A stretch of DNA of 64,000 nt from DATKDF01 sp963752045 (GTDB taxonomy: Bacteria > Acidobacteriota > Vicinamibacteria > Vicinamibacterales > SCN-69-37). The notes under the pieces were generated by a model. It saw only the letters and a program-made list of their open reading frames with translations, was not told the origin of the DNA and did not search any database. This document shows, piece after piece, positions 48,973 to 58,310 of this stretch; positions within the stretch are counted from its first letter, which is position 1, and each line of letters opens with the position of its first letter. Both the position numbers and the translations under genes were made by a program. Location: contig CAVVWN010000014.1 of the NCBI GenBank assembly GCA_963752045.1, forward strand, positions 682,001-746,000, in the 5' to 3' direction.

Positions 48973-49512
48973 ATGACGAGGGCCGCCCGGTTCGAGGCGT
49001 TCGTCCGCGAGTACCAGGACATGGTGTTCGGTACGGCGGTGCGCCTGCTCGGAAACCCGACCGACGCCGAGGACGTGGCGCAAACCGTGTTTCTGAGGGC
49101 CTACGAACGGTTCGATCGGGTGGTGGCGAGTCCCGCCGCGGCTGGCTGGCTCAAGACGACAGCGACGAACCTGAGCCTGAACCACCTCGCCCGGCATCGC
49201 GCGCGCTGGCGGCAGTTGAGCGAACCCGAGGAATGGGGCGCCGGTCGTCCTGCGGGCGGGCATCCGACGCCGTCGTCGTCGAATCCGGGAGCCGACCTCG
49301 ACGCGGCAGAGCGGCGAGCTCAACTCGAGCACGCGCTTGCGCGCCTGCCCGATCACCAGCGCGTGCCCATCGTGCTGTTCCACCTCGAGGAGATGAGCTA
49401 CGACGACATCGCGCGCCGGCTCGGCGTGTCGCTGGCCAAGCTCAAGACGGACATCCATCGCGGCAGGCTGGCCCTGCGCGAAGCGCTGGCAGTTCTCCAT
49501 GACGCGGTTTGA
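48973..49512 (+). CDS. ECF-type RNA polymerase sigma factor
   Basis: This is a 179-residue protein. Region 2: VREYQDMVFGTAVRLLGNPT with DAEDVAQTVFLRAYERFD. Region 4: LARLPDHQRVPIVLFHLEEM with IARRLGVSLAKLKTDIHRGR. Its 3' end overlaps the next gene by 14 bases, so the following membrane protein is a candidate anti-sigma factor. It begins the second sigma operon of the window. Confidence 0.92.
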   Translation: MTRAARFEAFVREYQDMVFGTAVRLLGNPTDAEDVAQTVFLRAYERFDRVVASPAAAGWLKTTATNLSLNHLARHRARWRQLSEPEEWGAGRPAGGHPTPSSSNPGADLDAAERRAQLEHALARLPDHQRVPIVLFHLEEMSYDDIARRLGVSLAKLKTDIHRGRLALREALAVLHDAV

Positions 49513-49885
49513 AGACGAGCTCGAACGGGAGGTGGACCGCGAGCTTTCGGCGCTCGGCGCGCGGCGGGCACCGAGCACGCTCCTGCCGCGTGTGCTCGCC
49601 GCGGCCGGCCGGCCGTGGTACCACCGCGCATGGCTCACCTGGCCCGTGGCCGCGCAGGCCGCGTCGGTCGTGGCCATGCTGGCGTTCGCTCTCGGCCTGG
49701 TGTCGTTCTTCGGCGCCGTTGGCGAGACGTTCGGCACGGCGTCGGCGCTCGTGCGGATTGGCTGGCGGGTCGTTTTCGAGCCGGCCGTCCTGTACGCCTT
49801 CGCGCTTGCCGTCGTGATGGCCCTCGCGGTGTCCGCGTCCTGGGCCGCGCTCACCCACGTCGCCCTGGGAGGGGCCTCAGAATGA
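49499..49885 (+). CDS. Membrane protein, probable anti-sigma factor
   Basis: This is a 128-residue protein. A charged N-terminal helix (FEDELEREVDRELSALG) is followed by two membrane segments (VAAQAASVVAMLAFALGLVS and VVFEPAVLYAFALAVVMALA). It has no zinc-finger motif. Its position, directly overlapping an ECF sigma gene, is the main reason to suspect anti-sigma activity. It overlaps the next gene by four bases (ATGA). Confidence 0.6.
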   Translation: MTRFEDELEREVDRELSALGARRAPSTLLPRVLAAAGRPWYHRAWLTWPVAAQAASVVAMLAFALGLVSFFGAVGETFGTASALVRIGWRVVFEPAVLYAFALAVVMALAVSASWAALTHVALGGASE

Positions 49886-51381
49886 CTCTTCGCACACGGT
49901 TATGCCTCGTGGCTCTTTCGGCAATCGTCGTGGCCGGTGCGCTCGCGCCGCCCGCCAGCGCGCAAGTCACGTTCCGCTCCTCACGACCGGTTTTGCGAGT
50001 CGGCCAGGATCTCGCGCTCGACGTCGATGCCGACGTGCGCGAGGTCGTAGTGGTCTTCGGGTCGCTCACACTCGAAGGGCGCGTCAGTCGCGACGTCTTC
50101 GTCTGGCTCGGCGACGTTCGCCTCGCGCCAACGGCCGTGATCGACGGGTCGCTCATCGTCGTCGCCGGCGACGCGCACGTCGAACGGGGAGCGACGATCG
50201 GACGGGATCTGGCCGTCATCGGAGGCACGCTCGACGCGCCCGCCGACTTCGCGCCTGGCGGCGAGTTCGCGATGGTTGGTGCGCCGGCGCTCGGACGCGG
50301 CGTGCGCGGGTTCATTCCGTGGGTGACGCGCGGGCTCCTCTGGGGGCGGCCCATCGTCCCGGATGTGCCGTGGGTGTGGACCGTGGTCGGCATCTTCTTC
50401 CTGCTGGCGCTGGCGCTCACGCTCATCTTCGGCCAGGCCGTTCGAGCGTCCTCGAGTGCCGTCGTCCTGAAGCCGCTTCGGACGTTCCTCACCGGCATGG
50501 TCGTGCTCGTCGTCACGGGACCCCTCATCGTGATTCTTGCCGCCACGGTCGTGGGGCTCGTCGTGGTGCCGGTCGTCATCTTCGCGCTGCTCGCGGCGTG
50601 GACGATCGGCAAGGTCGGCGTGGCGCGCGGGATCGGAGGTCGAATCCTCCACGAGTCGGATCCCGAGAGCCGCGTGCAGGCGGTGCGATCCCTCGTGATC
50701 GGGTTTACCGCGATCGTGCTGGCCTATATGGTGCCGGTACTCGGTTTGGTTACCTGGTCGCTCGTCAGCGTGTTCGGGCTCGGGGCCGCCACCATGGCCG
50801 CGCTGGCGGCCATCCGACGCGAGTATCCACGCAAGCCCAAGCCGGCTGCACCTGCATCGGTGCCGCCACCGTCAATTTCTTCCGATGCTGACGCCGGGCC
50901 TTCGGCCCGTCCGATGGCGTTCGACGCGCCCCTTCATGAACCGGCGGTTGAGCCGGACGAGGCCGACGACGAAGCGCCGATTCGCTCGACGAGCCTCGTG
51001 GCGCTTCCTCGGGGTCAGTTCCTCGAGCGCACGGCAGCGTTCGCCATCGATTGCGTGCTCATCGCCATCGTCGATCGCTTTCTCGACTCGCGTCAGGATG
51101 GCGTCTTCTTCTTCCTGCTCGTGAGCTACCACGTGGCGTTCTGGACGTGGCAGGCGACGACGCTCGGCGGCATCATCATCGGGCTGCGTGTCGTGCGGAC
51201 CGACGGAGACCAGGTTCGCTTCGTGGATGCGCTCGTGCGGGGCCTCTCGAGCGTCTTCTCGGTCGCCGCGCTCGGGATCGGCTGCTTCTGGATGTTGTGG
51301 GACGCCGAGCGGCAGACCTGGCACGACAAGATCGCTGGCACGTACGTGGTGAAGGTGCCTCGCGGCATGCCGCTCCGGTAG
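49882..51381 (+). CDS. Secreted bactofilin-like beta-stack plus membrane domain and C-terminal RDD domain
   Basis: This is a 499-residue protein with a signal peptide (LVALSAIVVAGALAPPASAQ). Residues ~25-135 form a short parallel-beta-like repeat similar to polymer-forming domains (VVFGSLTLEGRVSRDVFVWL, GDAHVERGATIGRDLAVIGG). Four membrane helices follow between ~165 and ~305, then a Pro-rich linker, then an RDD domain (~380-495; FLERTAAFAIDCVLIAIVDR and WHDKIAGTYVV). The function is unknown; RDD proteins often carry transport-like or envelope roles. Overlap with the upstream gene makes it part of the sigma operon. Confidence 0.78.
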   Translation: MTLRTRLCLVALSAIVVAGALAPPASAQVTFRSSRPVLRVGQDLALDVDADVREVVVVFGSLTLEGRVSRDVFVWLGDVRLAPTAVIDGSLIVVAGDAHVERGATIGRDLAVIGGTLDAPADFAPGGEFAMVGAPALGRGVRGFIPWVTRGLLWGRPIVPDVPWVWTVVGIFFLLALALTLIFGQAVRASSSAVVLKPLRTFLTGMVVLVVTGPLIVILAATVVGLVVVPVVIFALLAAWTIGKVGVARGIGGRILHESDPESRVQAVRSLVIGFTAIVLAYMVPVLGLVTWSLVSVFGLGAATMAALAAIRREYPRKPKPAAPASVPPPSISSDADAGPSARPMAFDAPLHEPAVEPDEADDEAPIRSTSLVALPRGQFLERTAAFAIDCVLIAIVDRFLDSRQDGVFFFLLVSYHVAFWTWQATTLGGIIIGLRVVRTDGDQVRFVDALVRGLSSVFSVAALGIGCFWMLWDAERQTWHDKIAGTYVVKVPRGMPLR

Positions 51382-51417
51382 CCGCAGGGACGTCGCGCGG
51401 TATCCTCCACCGCCGAC

Positions 51418-51423
51418 TATAAT
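51418..51423 (+). promoter_or_regulatory. TATAAT ten bases before the kinase start
   Basis: TATAAT ends ten bases upstream of the ATG at 51434. No -35 consensus is visible. The distance suggests a leaderless or very short 5' leader, as also seen at 35792. Confidence 0.35.
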
Positions 51424-51433
51424 CAGCCCTTCC

Positions 51434-54135
51434 ATGAGTCTGACATCCGGTTCGCGGCTGGGTCCCTACGAGGTCGCCGGGAAGATCGGCGAAGGCGGCA
51501 TGGGGGAGGTGTATCGGGCGACCGACACCAACCTGAAGCGTGCGGTGGCCATCAAGGTGCTGCCGGCCGCCGTTGCCGACGATGCGGAGCGGCTGGCGCG
51601 GTTTCAGCGGGAAGCCGAAGTCCTCGCGGCGCTGAACCATCCCAACATCGCGCAGATCTACGGTCTCGAGCGTGCGGGTGGCTCCACCGCGCTCGTGATG
51701 GAACTGGTCGAGGGCCCCACGCTGGCGGAGATCATCCTTGGCGCTGGGCGCTCGGCGCCGGGCGCTCGGGGCTCCGGCGTTGGTGCCGGTGAACGAGCGC
51801 TCGAGTTGTCAGAAGCGCTCGGGATTGCCCGCCAGATTGCCGATGCGCTCGAGGCCGCGCACCAGTTGGGCATCGTCCATCGCGACTTGAAGCCGGCCAA
51901 CGTCAAGGTGCGACCCGACGGCACGGTGAAGGTGCTCGACTTCGGGCTTGCGAAGGCGCTCGACCCAGAACCCTCGGACCCCCGGACCCCCGGACCCTCG
52001 GACCGCGCCCTCACCATGACCTCTCCCGCCATGACGCAGATGGGCATGATCCTGGGCACGGCGGCCTACATGAGTCCCGAGCAGGCGCGCGGCAAGGCGG
52101 TCGACAGGCGCGCGGACGTCTGGGCATTTGGTTGCGTGCTCTACGAGATGCTCACGGGCCAGCGCGACCCTTCGAAGACGAGGACGTGTCGCTCACGCTC
52201 TCGAAGGTGCTGCAGAGCGATCCGGATTTCGACCTGCTGCCGGCCACGGTGCCGCCACGCGTCCGTCAAGTCGTCCGCCTGTGCCTGCGAAAGTCGCTGC
52301 GAGAGCGCATTCCCGACATCGGCGCCGCGCGGCTGGCGCTCGAAGGCGCGTTCGAGACTGCCGGGCCGGCGAGTGCAACGCCGGCACCCGCAGTGCGCCG
52401 CGTCCTGGCCGGGTCGATCGCGGCCGCGGCCATCGCCCTCCTGGCCGGAGCCGCCCTGGGGCGGTACGCGCTGGCGCCAACGACGCCCGCGGCCCAGACG
52501 TTCGAGTTCGAGGTGAGCGTTCCCGGGCGGCGCATCGAAATGGGATCGTTCGCCCTGTCGCCCGACGGCTCCCGCCTCGCCCTCGTGATCTGGGACGAGG
52601 CCGGAGATCGGCAACTGGCCGTGCGCGACATGAACCTCACCGAGGCACGCGTGCTTCCCGGAACCACCGGAGCCGTCTATCCGTTCTGGTCGCCGGACGG
52701 ACGCGAGATTGCCTACTTCGCCGGCAACCAGCTCCACCGGATCGCGCTCGACGGCGCGGCCGCTCGTCCCGTCGCCACGGTCGTCGACCCCCGTGGCGGC
52801 GCCTGGGCCCCGGGAGACATCCTCCTCATCGGCAGCGGCGCCGGGCCGATCTACCGCATTCCGGCATCGGGAGGCAGACAGCCGGAGCCTGTGACGGAGC
52901 TCGAAGCCGACGTCGAGGACGCGCACGCGTGGCCGGCCATGCTTCCCGACGGCAAGCGATTCGTCTTCATGGTCGACGCGTCAACCGACGACGGGCACCG
53001 AATCCGCCTGGGCAGCGTCGACGGCGGCCCGACGACGATCCTGCGCCGCGTCGTTCGATCGCAGGCCGTCGTGGATCCAGCGGGGTTCCTGCTGCTCGGG
53101 GAGCGCGGCCAGCTCCTCGCCTACGACTTCGACCTCGAATCCGGCGCGCTCAGCGACGAGTCGACCCTGGTGGGGACACACGTCTACCCAATCGGAAACC
53201 AGCATCAGCTTCCGGCGTCTGCCTCGATCCGGGGGATGCTCGCGTACCAGAACACGTCGGCCGCCAATGGTCTCGTCTTCGTCGACGACGCAGGCCGTAC
53301 GACGCGCACCGTTGGACAACCGGATCGATACGGCAACGTGAGTGTCTCACCCGACCAGAAGCGGCTGGCCTTCGAAATCTTCACCGATACGAAAGAAACG
53401 CTCGTGTGGGTAGAGGATCTCGAACGCGGCGTCCGGACAGCCATATCGCCTCGAGGGGCGCAATCCGACAGTTCTGTCTGGTCGCCGGACGGCACGACCG
53501 TCTACTTCGATTCGGACGCAACCGGCTCGTGGGAAGCCTATCGGAAGCCGATCATCGGGGGCGGAGATCCGGAGAATCTCGGGGCCCCTGAGGGCGCGAT
53601 GGAAGGGGTCCAGGATGTCTCACCTGATGGCCGATGGCTGCTTGTGGTATCAGCCACGAGCGGCGGCCGCAACGACCTGTTCCTTCGCCCGATCGATGGC
53701 AGCGGAGACGCGTGGACGGGGTGGGCGACGGGACCTGCCGATGAGGCCAGCGGCACGTTCTCGCCGGATTCACGCTGGATTGCGTACTCGAGCGACGCGT
53801 CCGGCCGCGCCGAGGTGTACGTCTCTCCACTCGAGGGGGGACCGTCGGCCGAGCGTTGGCAGATTTCCTCCGGAGGCGGAGTCGAGCCCCGGTTCTCGCC
53901 CGACGGCAGGACGATCTACTACCGTTCTCCCACCTTCGACTGGATGGCGGTCGATGTGCGAATGACCGGGCAGGCCGTCGAGGCCGGTGCGCCACGCGTG
54001 CTCTTTGCCATGCCCGTCATCGAACTGCCGTATCTCAGGAACGTCATGGACGTCCTGCCCGACGGGTCCGGGTTCGTGACGATCCACCCGGCGTCGAGCG
54101 ACGTCCTGTCGATCCGGGTGCGGACGGGCCGCTAG
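51434..54135 (+). pseudogene. Ser/Thr protein kinase with WD40/TolB-like propeller, one frameshift
   Basis: The kinase part (GEGGMGEV, HRDLKPAN, VLDFGLAKAL, AYMSPEQARG, VLYEMLTGQR) runs from ATG 51434. It leaves frame at about 52160-52170, where QR should lead into PFEDEDVSLTLSKVLQ. The second part continues to 54135 with a membrane helix (AGSIAAAAIALLAGAALG) and SPDG-type propeller repeats. A missing base accounts for the shift; the joined product would be ~900 residues, like the kinase at 24149. Function as expected for that one. An error in the assembly cannot be excluded. Confidence 0.75.
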
Positions 54136-54140
54136 AGGGA

Positions 54141-54176
54141 GGGACGGGTCTCGCTTGCGCGAGCAAGACCCGTCCC
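54141..54176 (+). terminator. Strong hairpin after the kinase/propeller gene
   Basis: GGGACGGGTCT (54141-54151) and AGACCCGTCCC (54166-54176) form a perfect 11-bp stem around a 14-base loop, six bases after the stop codon. No T-run follows. It separates the kinase from the toxin-antitoxin module. Confidence 0.5.
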
Positions 54177-54209
54177 CTCCACGCTTGACTTCCCGACCGC
54201 CTCGCGATA

Positions 54210-54226
54210 GTAGTTAATATCACTAC
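54210..54226 (+). promoter_or_regulatory. AT-rich dyad, candidate antitoxin operator/promoter
   Basis: GTAGT and ACTAC flank TAATATC, giving a 5-bp-arm dyad in an AT-rich spot unlike the surrounding GC-rich DNA, 15 bases before the antitoxin ATG at 54242. Type II modules commonly autoregulate from such sites, so this is the likely operator. Confidence 0.4.
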
Positions 54227-54241
54227 ATCGACGGAGATCCC

Positions 54242-54481
54242 ATGGCACACGCACTTTCGGCCGCGGAAGCCAACCGGACGTTCTCGACGGTGCTTCGGCG
54301 CGTTCGTGACGGACAGAGCTTCATCGTGACATCGCACGGCCGGCCGGTCGCGCGCATCGTGCCCTTCAGGGCAGGCGACCGCGTGATCAGCACGGCTCGA
54401 GCGACGCTCTTCGACCGATTGAAGGCGGCACCCGTCGTCAAGGCCGGCCGTTGGACGCGTGACGAGCTGCACGAGCGTTGA
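54242..54481 (+). CDS. Type II antitoxin, Phd/YefM-like
   Basis: This 79-residue protein has the typical N-terminal DNA-binding region AAEANRTFSTVLRRVRDGQS followed by VTSHGRPVARIVPF. The C-terminal GRWTRDELHER resembles toxin-neutralising tails of VapB-type antitoxins. GGAG precedes the ATG. The toxin gene follows 14 bases after its stop. Confidence 0.85.
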   Translation: MAHALSAAEANRTFSTVLRRVRDGQSFIVTSHGRPVARIVPFRAGDRVISTARATLFDRLKAAPVVKAGRWTRDELHER

Positions 54482-54495
54482 TTGGCGCCTGAGTC

Positions 54496-54939
54496 ATGAA
54501 CGTCGCCATCGACACGAACGTGCTCGCGTACGCGGAAGGCACGAACGACCGGGAGAAGAAAGCCGCCGCGCTCGATCTGCTCCAGGCGCTGGCGCCGGAG
54601 TCCACGTTCATACCGGTGCAGGCTCTCGGCGAGCTGTTCAACGTGCTCGTCCGGAAGGCCGGCCGTACCCGCGCCCGTGCGGCCGAAGCCATCCTGAGCT
54701 GGGGTGACGCGTTCCCCCTGATCGAGTCTTCAGCAGATGTCATCCTGGCGGCGACCGATCTTTCGCGCACGCACAAGCTTGGAATCTGGGATGCGACGAT
54801 GCTCGCGGCGGCGGCCGACGGACGATGCCGCCTTCTGCTCTCGGAGGATCTGCAGGAGGGCTTCACGTGGCGTGGCGTCACGGTGGTCAGTCCGTTCGCA
54901 CGATCCAGGCATCCGCTCCTGGCGGCGCTCGTGGAATAG
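54496..54939 (+). CDS. PIN-domain toxin (VapC-like ribonuclease)
   Basis: This 147-residue PIN-domain protein has MNVAIDTNVLAYAEG (metal-ligand Asp6), VQALGELFNVLVRKAG (Glu) and LGIWDATMLAAA (Asp near 96), then LLLSEDLQEG (Asp ~115). These four acidic positions form the Mg2+ site of VapC-type endoribonucleases. It is paired with the upstream antitoxin. All the active residues appear present, so the toxin is probably functional. Confidence 0.88.
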   Translation: MNVAIDTNVLAYAEGTNDREKKAAALDLLQALAPESTFIPVQALGELFNVLVRKAGRTRARAAEAILSWGDAFPLIESSADVILAATDLSRTHKLGIWDATMLAAAADGRCRLLLSEDLQEGFTWRGVTVVSPFARSRHPLLAALVE

Positions 54940-55017
54940 AGCCGGCGCCACGGTTTGCGCATTGCGTTGCGCCGGTGATGGCAGGACAATGGGCCCGTCC
55001 TTTCCGGAGGTGCCCTC

Positions 55018-57135
55018 ATGCAGCGCACGCGACATGCCAATCATCTGACCTCGTGGACCGCCGGAGCCCTGCTCGTGCTCGGCCTCGTCGCGGCCACCGG
55101 CGCGCAGGAGGCCGAGGACCGCACGCTTCTCAGCCGCGACCAGATGGTGGCGATCATCAACGAGGCGTCCGGCGAGCGCGCCATGCACCACGTGCTCGAG
55201 CTCGTGCCGTACCCGCGCATCCGGCCCCAGGGCGAGTACGAGGGCAACTTCCAGGAAAGCACCGTCATGGCCAACTTCGCGAAGGAGTATGGCTACAGCA
55301 ACGTCGGTATCGAGTCGTTTCCGACTGGCGGCCAGCTCTGGCAGCCGAACAGCGGCGAGCTGTGGATGGTGGAACCGGACAGCCGCAAGCTCTACGACAT
55401 TCACGAAATCGCCGTATCGATCGCGTCGGGCAGCGCGTCTGGCGACGTGACGGCCGAGCTCGTCGACGTGGGGCTCGGCCGCGCGCAGGACTTCGAGGGC
55501 AAGGACGTCGCCGGCAGGATCGCGATCGGCTCCGGTGGCGTCGGCCAGGTCTACTCACAAGCCATCCAGCGCGGCGCGGTCGGCGCCATCGGCTACAGCT
55601 CCCTTCGCGCCGACGACTATCCCGACCAGATTCCTTCGTCCTCCATCAACACGCCGGCAGGAGCGACGCCGGGGTTCGGGTGGGCGGTGTCGCCCCGCGT
55701 CGGCCGCGAGCTTGTCGGCATGCTCGCGCGGGGCCAGACGATTCGCCTCCGCTCGATCGTCAACGCCGGCACGTTCCCGGGCGAGCTCGAGATGGTGCAC
55801 GCGACGATCCCGGGCGACGGGTCCACCGACCAGGAGATCGTCGTCTCGGCGCATCTCTACGAGGGGTACCTCAAGCAGGGCGGCAACGACGACAACTCCG
55901 GCTGCGCGATGACGCTCGAAATCGGCCGCGCGTACATCAAGCTCGTGAAGGAAGGGAAGCTGCCGCCGCCGAAGCGCACGATTCACTTCCTGTGGGTGCC
56001 GGAGCTTTCGGGCACGCGCGCCTGGCTCGACGCCCATCCCGACGTGCAGAAGAAGCTCGTCGCGGACCTCAACTTCGACATGGAGGGCATTCGGCTCACG
56101 ACGAGCCGCAGCTACTGGGTGCTGCATCGCACGCCCGACACGTTCCCGTCGTTCCTGAACGACATCGGCCAGAGCTTCATGGAGTACGTGGCCGAGATCG
56201 CGCGCGAGCGCGTGCGGTACCGCGCGAACGGCTACGCGCCGGTCAACCCGGTGGTCGCGCCGAGCGGCAGCCGCGACCCGTTCTACATCAAGATCGATCA
56301 GCACTACGGGTCGAGCGACCACGTGGCCTACATGGACCGCGGCATCCCGTCCATCATGTTCATCACGTGGCCGGACATGTGGTACCACTCGTCCGAGGAC
56401 ACGCCCGACAAGCAGGACTCCACCCAGTACAAGCGCGGCGCCGTCGTCGGCATCGGCGCGATGACGGTGCTCGCCACCGGCGGCGACGTCATGGCCAGCC
56501 GCGTCGTGGCCGAGAACCTGGCGCGCGGCACGTCGCGCATGGGCGCCTCGCAGGTGAAGGGCCTCGGCTACATGGCCGACCTCACGTCGCCGCAGGGCCT
56601 CATGACTGCCTACAAGGAGGCCATCGTCGCCGTGAAGCACCAGGCAGAGGTGGAGAAGAGGGTGGTGCAGTCTGCCGCCGTGCTCTTCGACGATCCGTCG
56701 GCGGCGGCGACGACGCTCGAGGCATTCATGCCCGTGATCGATCAGCGCGCCGCGGCGCTCCTCGACGAGGCGCGCCTCATGTACCGCATGCAGGCAGCCG
56801 AGCGCGGCACGCAAGCCGCCGAGCCGACCATGACGCCGCTCGAGCGTGAGGCCGCAAGTCTCGTGGTCGAACAGGTGCCGGGCGCGGGCCGGGGCGGGCG
56901 CGGCGGCGGCGGAGGCCGTGGCGGCGGCGGGGGAGGGCGCGGTGGCGCGCCGGCTGCAAGCGTGCCGCAGCACATGAACGCGGAACTGTCGATCCTGCTG
57001 CGTCAGAACAAGACCGTGCTGGAGATCCGGGACTTCCTCAGCGGCGAGTTCGAGCCGCTGCCGCTCGAGACACTGATGGCGGTACTCAAGGCACGGGAGT
57101 CGCAGGGATCGATTCGGCTTGTGCCGCGTCGGTAG
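55018..57135 (+). CDS. Secreted M28-family metallopeptidase with PA-type insert
   Basis: This is a 705-residue protein with signal region SWTAGALLVLGLVAATGAQE. A protease-associated-like segment (DFEGKDVAGRIAIGSGGV) precedes the co-catalytic di-zinc site: SAHLYEG (His ~279), GNDDNSG (Asp ~291), WVPELSGT (Glu ~330), NFDMEG (Asp ~353) and DMWYHSSEDT (His ~457). It is expected to act as an aminopeptidase outside the cytoplasm. A Gly/Arg-rich stretch at ~620-645 (GRGGGGGRGGGGGG) precedes a short C-terminal helical domain. Confidence 0.88.
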   Translation: MQRTRHANHLTSWTAGALLVLGLVAATGAQEAEDRTLLSRDQMVAIINEASGERAMHHVLELVPYPRIRPQGEYEGNFQESTVMANFAKEYGYSNVGIESFPTGGQLWQPNSGELWMVEPDSRKLYDIHEIAVSIASGSASGDVTAELVDVGLGRAQDFEGKDVAGRIAIGSGGVGQVYSQAIQRGAVGAIGYSSLRADDYPDQIPSSSINTPAGATPGFGWAVSPRVGRELVGMLARGQTIRLRSIVNAGTFPGELEMVHATIPGDGSTDQEIVVSAHLYEGYLKQGGNDDNSGCAMTLEIGRAYIKLVKEGKLPPPKRTIHFLWVPELSGTRAWLDAHPDVQKKLVADLNFDMEGIRLTTSRSYWVLHRTPDTFPSFLNDIGQSFMEYVAEIARERVRYRANGYAPVNPVVAPSGSRDPFYIKIDQHYGSSDHVAYMDRGIPSIMFITWPDMWYHSSEDTPDKQDSTQYKRGAVVGIGAMTVLATGGDVMASRVVAENLARGTSRMGASQVKGLGYMADLTSPQGLMTAYKEAIVAVKHQAEVEKRVVQSAAVLFDDPSAAATTLEAFMPVIDQRAAALLDEARLMYRMQAAERGTQAAEPTMTPLEREAASLVVEQVPGAGRGGRGGGGGRGGGGGGRGGAPAASVPQHMNAELSILLRQNKTVLEIRDFLSGEFEPLPLETLMAVLKARESQGSIRLVPRR

Positions 57136-57148
57136 GCGGCGCCAACTG

Positions 57149-58060
57149 ATGCGGCGGGCCCCGACGGGCAACCGGGTTCTCGCGCTTGGCCTGACAGTGT
57201 CCGGCCTGGCCGCCGCCTGCTCGTCGCCAACCCAGCCGACGTGCAACTACAGCGTCTCGCCGGCCGGCATCTCCCTTCCCGCCGCGGGCGGGTCTGTCAC
57301 GGTGGCGGTGACAACCGGCAGTTCGTGCACCTGGCTGGTGATTTCGACTACACCCTGGCTCACGGTCAGTGGGACGAGCGGCACGGGCGACGGAACCGTC
57401 AGCGTCAGCGCCGGCGCGAACGGCCAGACACCGCGAAGCGCCACGCTGACGATCGCCACTCACGCCGTGGGCGTGGCGCAGGAAGGCCTTCCGCTTCCGA
57501 CGTTCGCGCTGTCGGGCAGGGTGACCGACGCCTTCATCGGTCAGTCGCCGGGGCTCTCCGGTGTGTCGGTGACGGCCGCCGACGGACCGAGTCAGGGTTC
57601 GTCAACCACCGACGCCTTCGGCAACTACGCAATCCCGGGTCTGCCCGCGGGCACCTACACGGTGACGTTTGCGAAGGCGGCCTACACGACGGTCGTGGCC
57701 ACGGCCGCCGTATCGGGGCCGACCGCTCTGTCGATGGTCCTCTCGCTCGAGGTGCCGGCAGCGCCCTCGTCGTCGGACCTCACCGGCTACTGGTCGGGAA
57801 CAGGCACCTATCCGAACGATCCCTTCAGGCTCCTGCTCGTTCAGCAGGGCGAGACCCTGCGCGGCATGTACGCGGACCAGCACGACGCGTCGTCCTCGGT
57901 CAGCGGCGCGTTCGCGACGCCCGACTTCGTGCTGCGGGTGGATTTCGGCGACGCCGTTCTGTTCCTCGAATGTGCCGTCGAGGACGCGCGTGAGATCAAC
58001 GGCGTGCAGCGCACCTCGGCACTCGGGAATCGTCCCTGGCCATTCACGATGAAACGCTGA
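57149..58060 (+). CDS. Lipoprotein with BACON and carboxypeptidase-regulatory-like domains
   Basis: This is a 303-residue protein. A lipobox LAAACSS follows the hydrophobic N-terminus. Residues ~30-110 are a BACON-type Ig domain (WLVISTTPWLTVSGTSGTGD and TLTIATHAVGVAQEG). Residues ~120-205 form a carboxypeptidase-regulatory/CNA-B-like fold (LSGRVTDAF, GNYAIPGLPAGTYTVTFAKA). An uncharacterised ~90-residue beta-rich tail (LTGYWSGTGTYPN) closes it. It is probably a cell-surface binding protein. The start at ATG 57149 is chosen over an upstream one because the signal then begins with MRRAPTGN. Confidence 0.72.
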   Translation: MRRAPTGNRVLALGLTVSGLAAACSSPTQPTCNYSVSPAGISLPAAGGSVTVAVTTGSSCTWLVISTTPWLTVSGTSGTGDGTVSVSAGANGQTPRSATLTIATHAVGVAQEGLPLPTFALSGRVTDAFIGQSPGLSGVSVTAADGPSQGSSTTDAFGNYAIPGLPAGTYTVTFAKAAYTTVVATAAVSGPTALSMVLSLEVPAAPSSSDLTGYWSGTGTYPNDPFRLLLVQQGETLRGMYADQHDASSSVSGAFATPDFVLRVDFGDAVLFLECAVEDAREINGVQRTSALGNRPWPFTMKR

Positions 58061-58069
58061 GTCGTGCTA

Positions 58070-58310
58070 TCGTGCCGGCCGACTTCCGCCACCGCAGCCA
58101 CGACCGCGCGCCGAAGCCATGGATCAAGACCACCGGCGCGCTCCCGCCGATGATCTCGTAGTGAATCAGCAGTCCCGCCGAATCGAAGAATGCACCGCCG
58201 GCCGGCTGTGTTCGCACGAGCACCAGGCCCGTCACGAGCCAGGCGATCGCGAGCGTGGCCAGTCCGGCTACGGCCAGATGCGAAGCGGTGCCGTGCAGGA
58301 TAGCGCGAAA
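58070..58310 (-). pseudogene. Remnant of an alpha/beta hydrolase N-terminus
   Basis: On the minus strand this non-genic stretch encodes a membrane-type segment (LAVAGLATLAIAWLVTGLVL) followed by GLLIHYEIIGGSAPVVLIHG and then FGARSWLRWR. This is the characteristic start of an alpha/beta hydrolase with the HGFG oxyanion motif. No nucleophile elbow or rest of the domain follows in any frame, and there is no convincing start codon. It occupies most of the 344-base gap between two rightward genes, which otherwise holds only the next gene's leader. Confidence 0.5.

Noticed and set aside
55018..56849. A 674-codon frame overlapping the M28 peptidase in another phase.
   Set aside because: No signal peptide or motif is seen; the alternate frame has the intact zinc-site residues.
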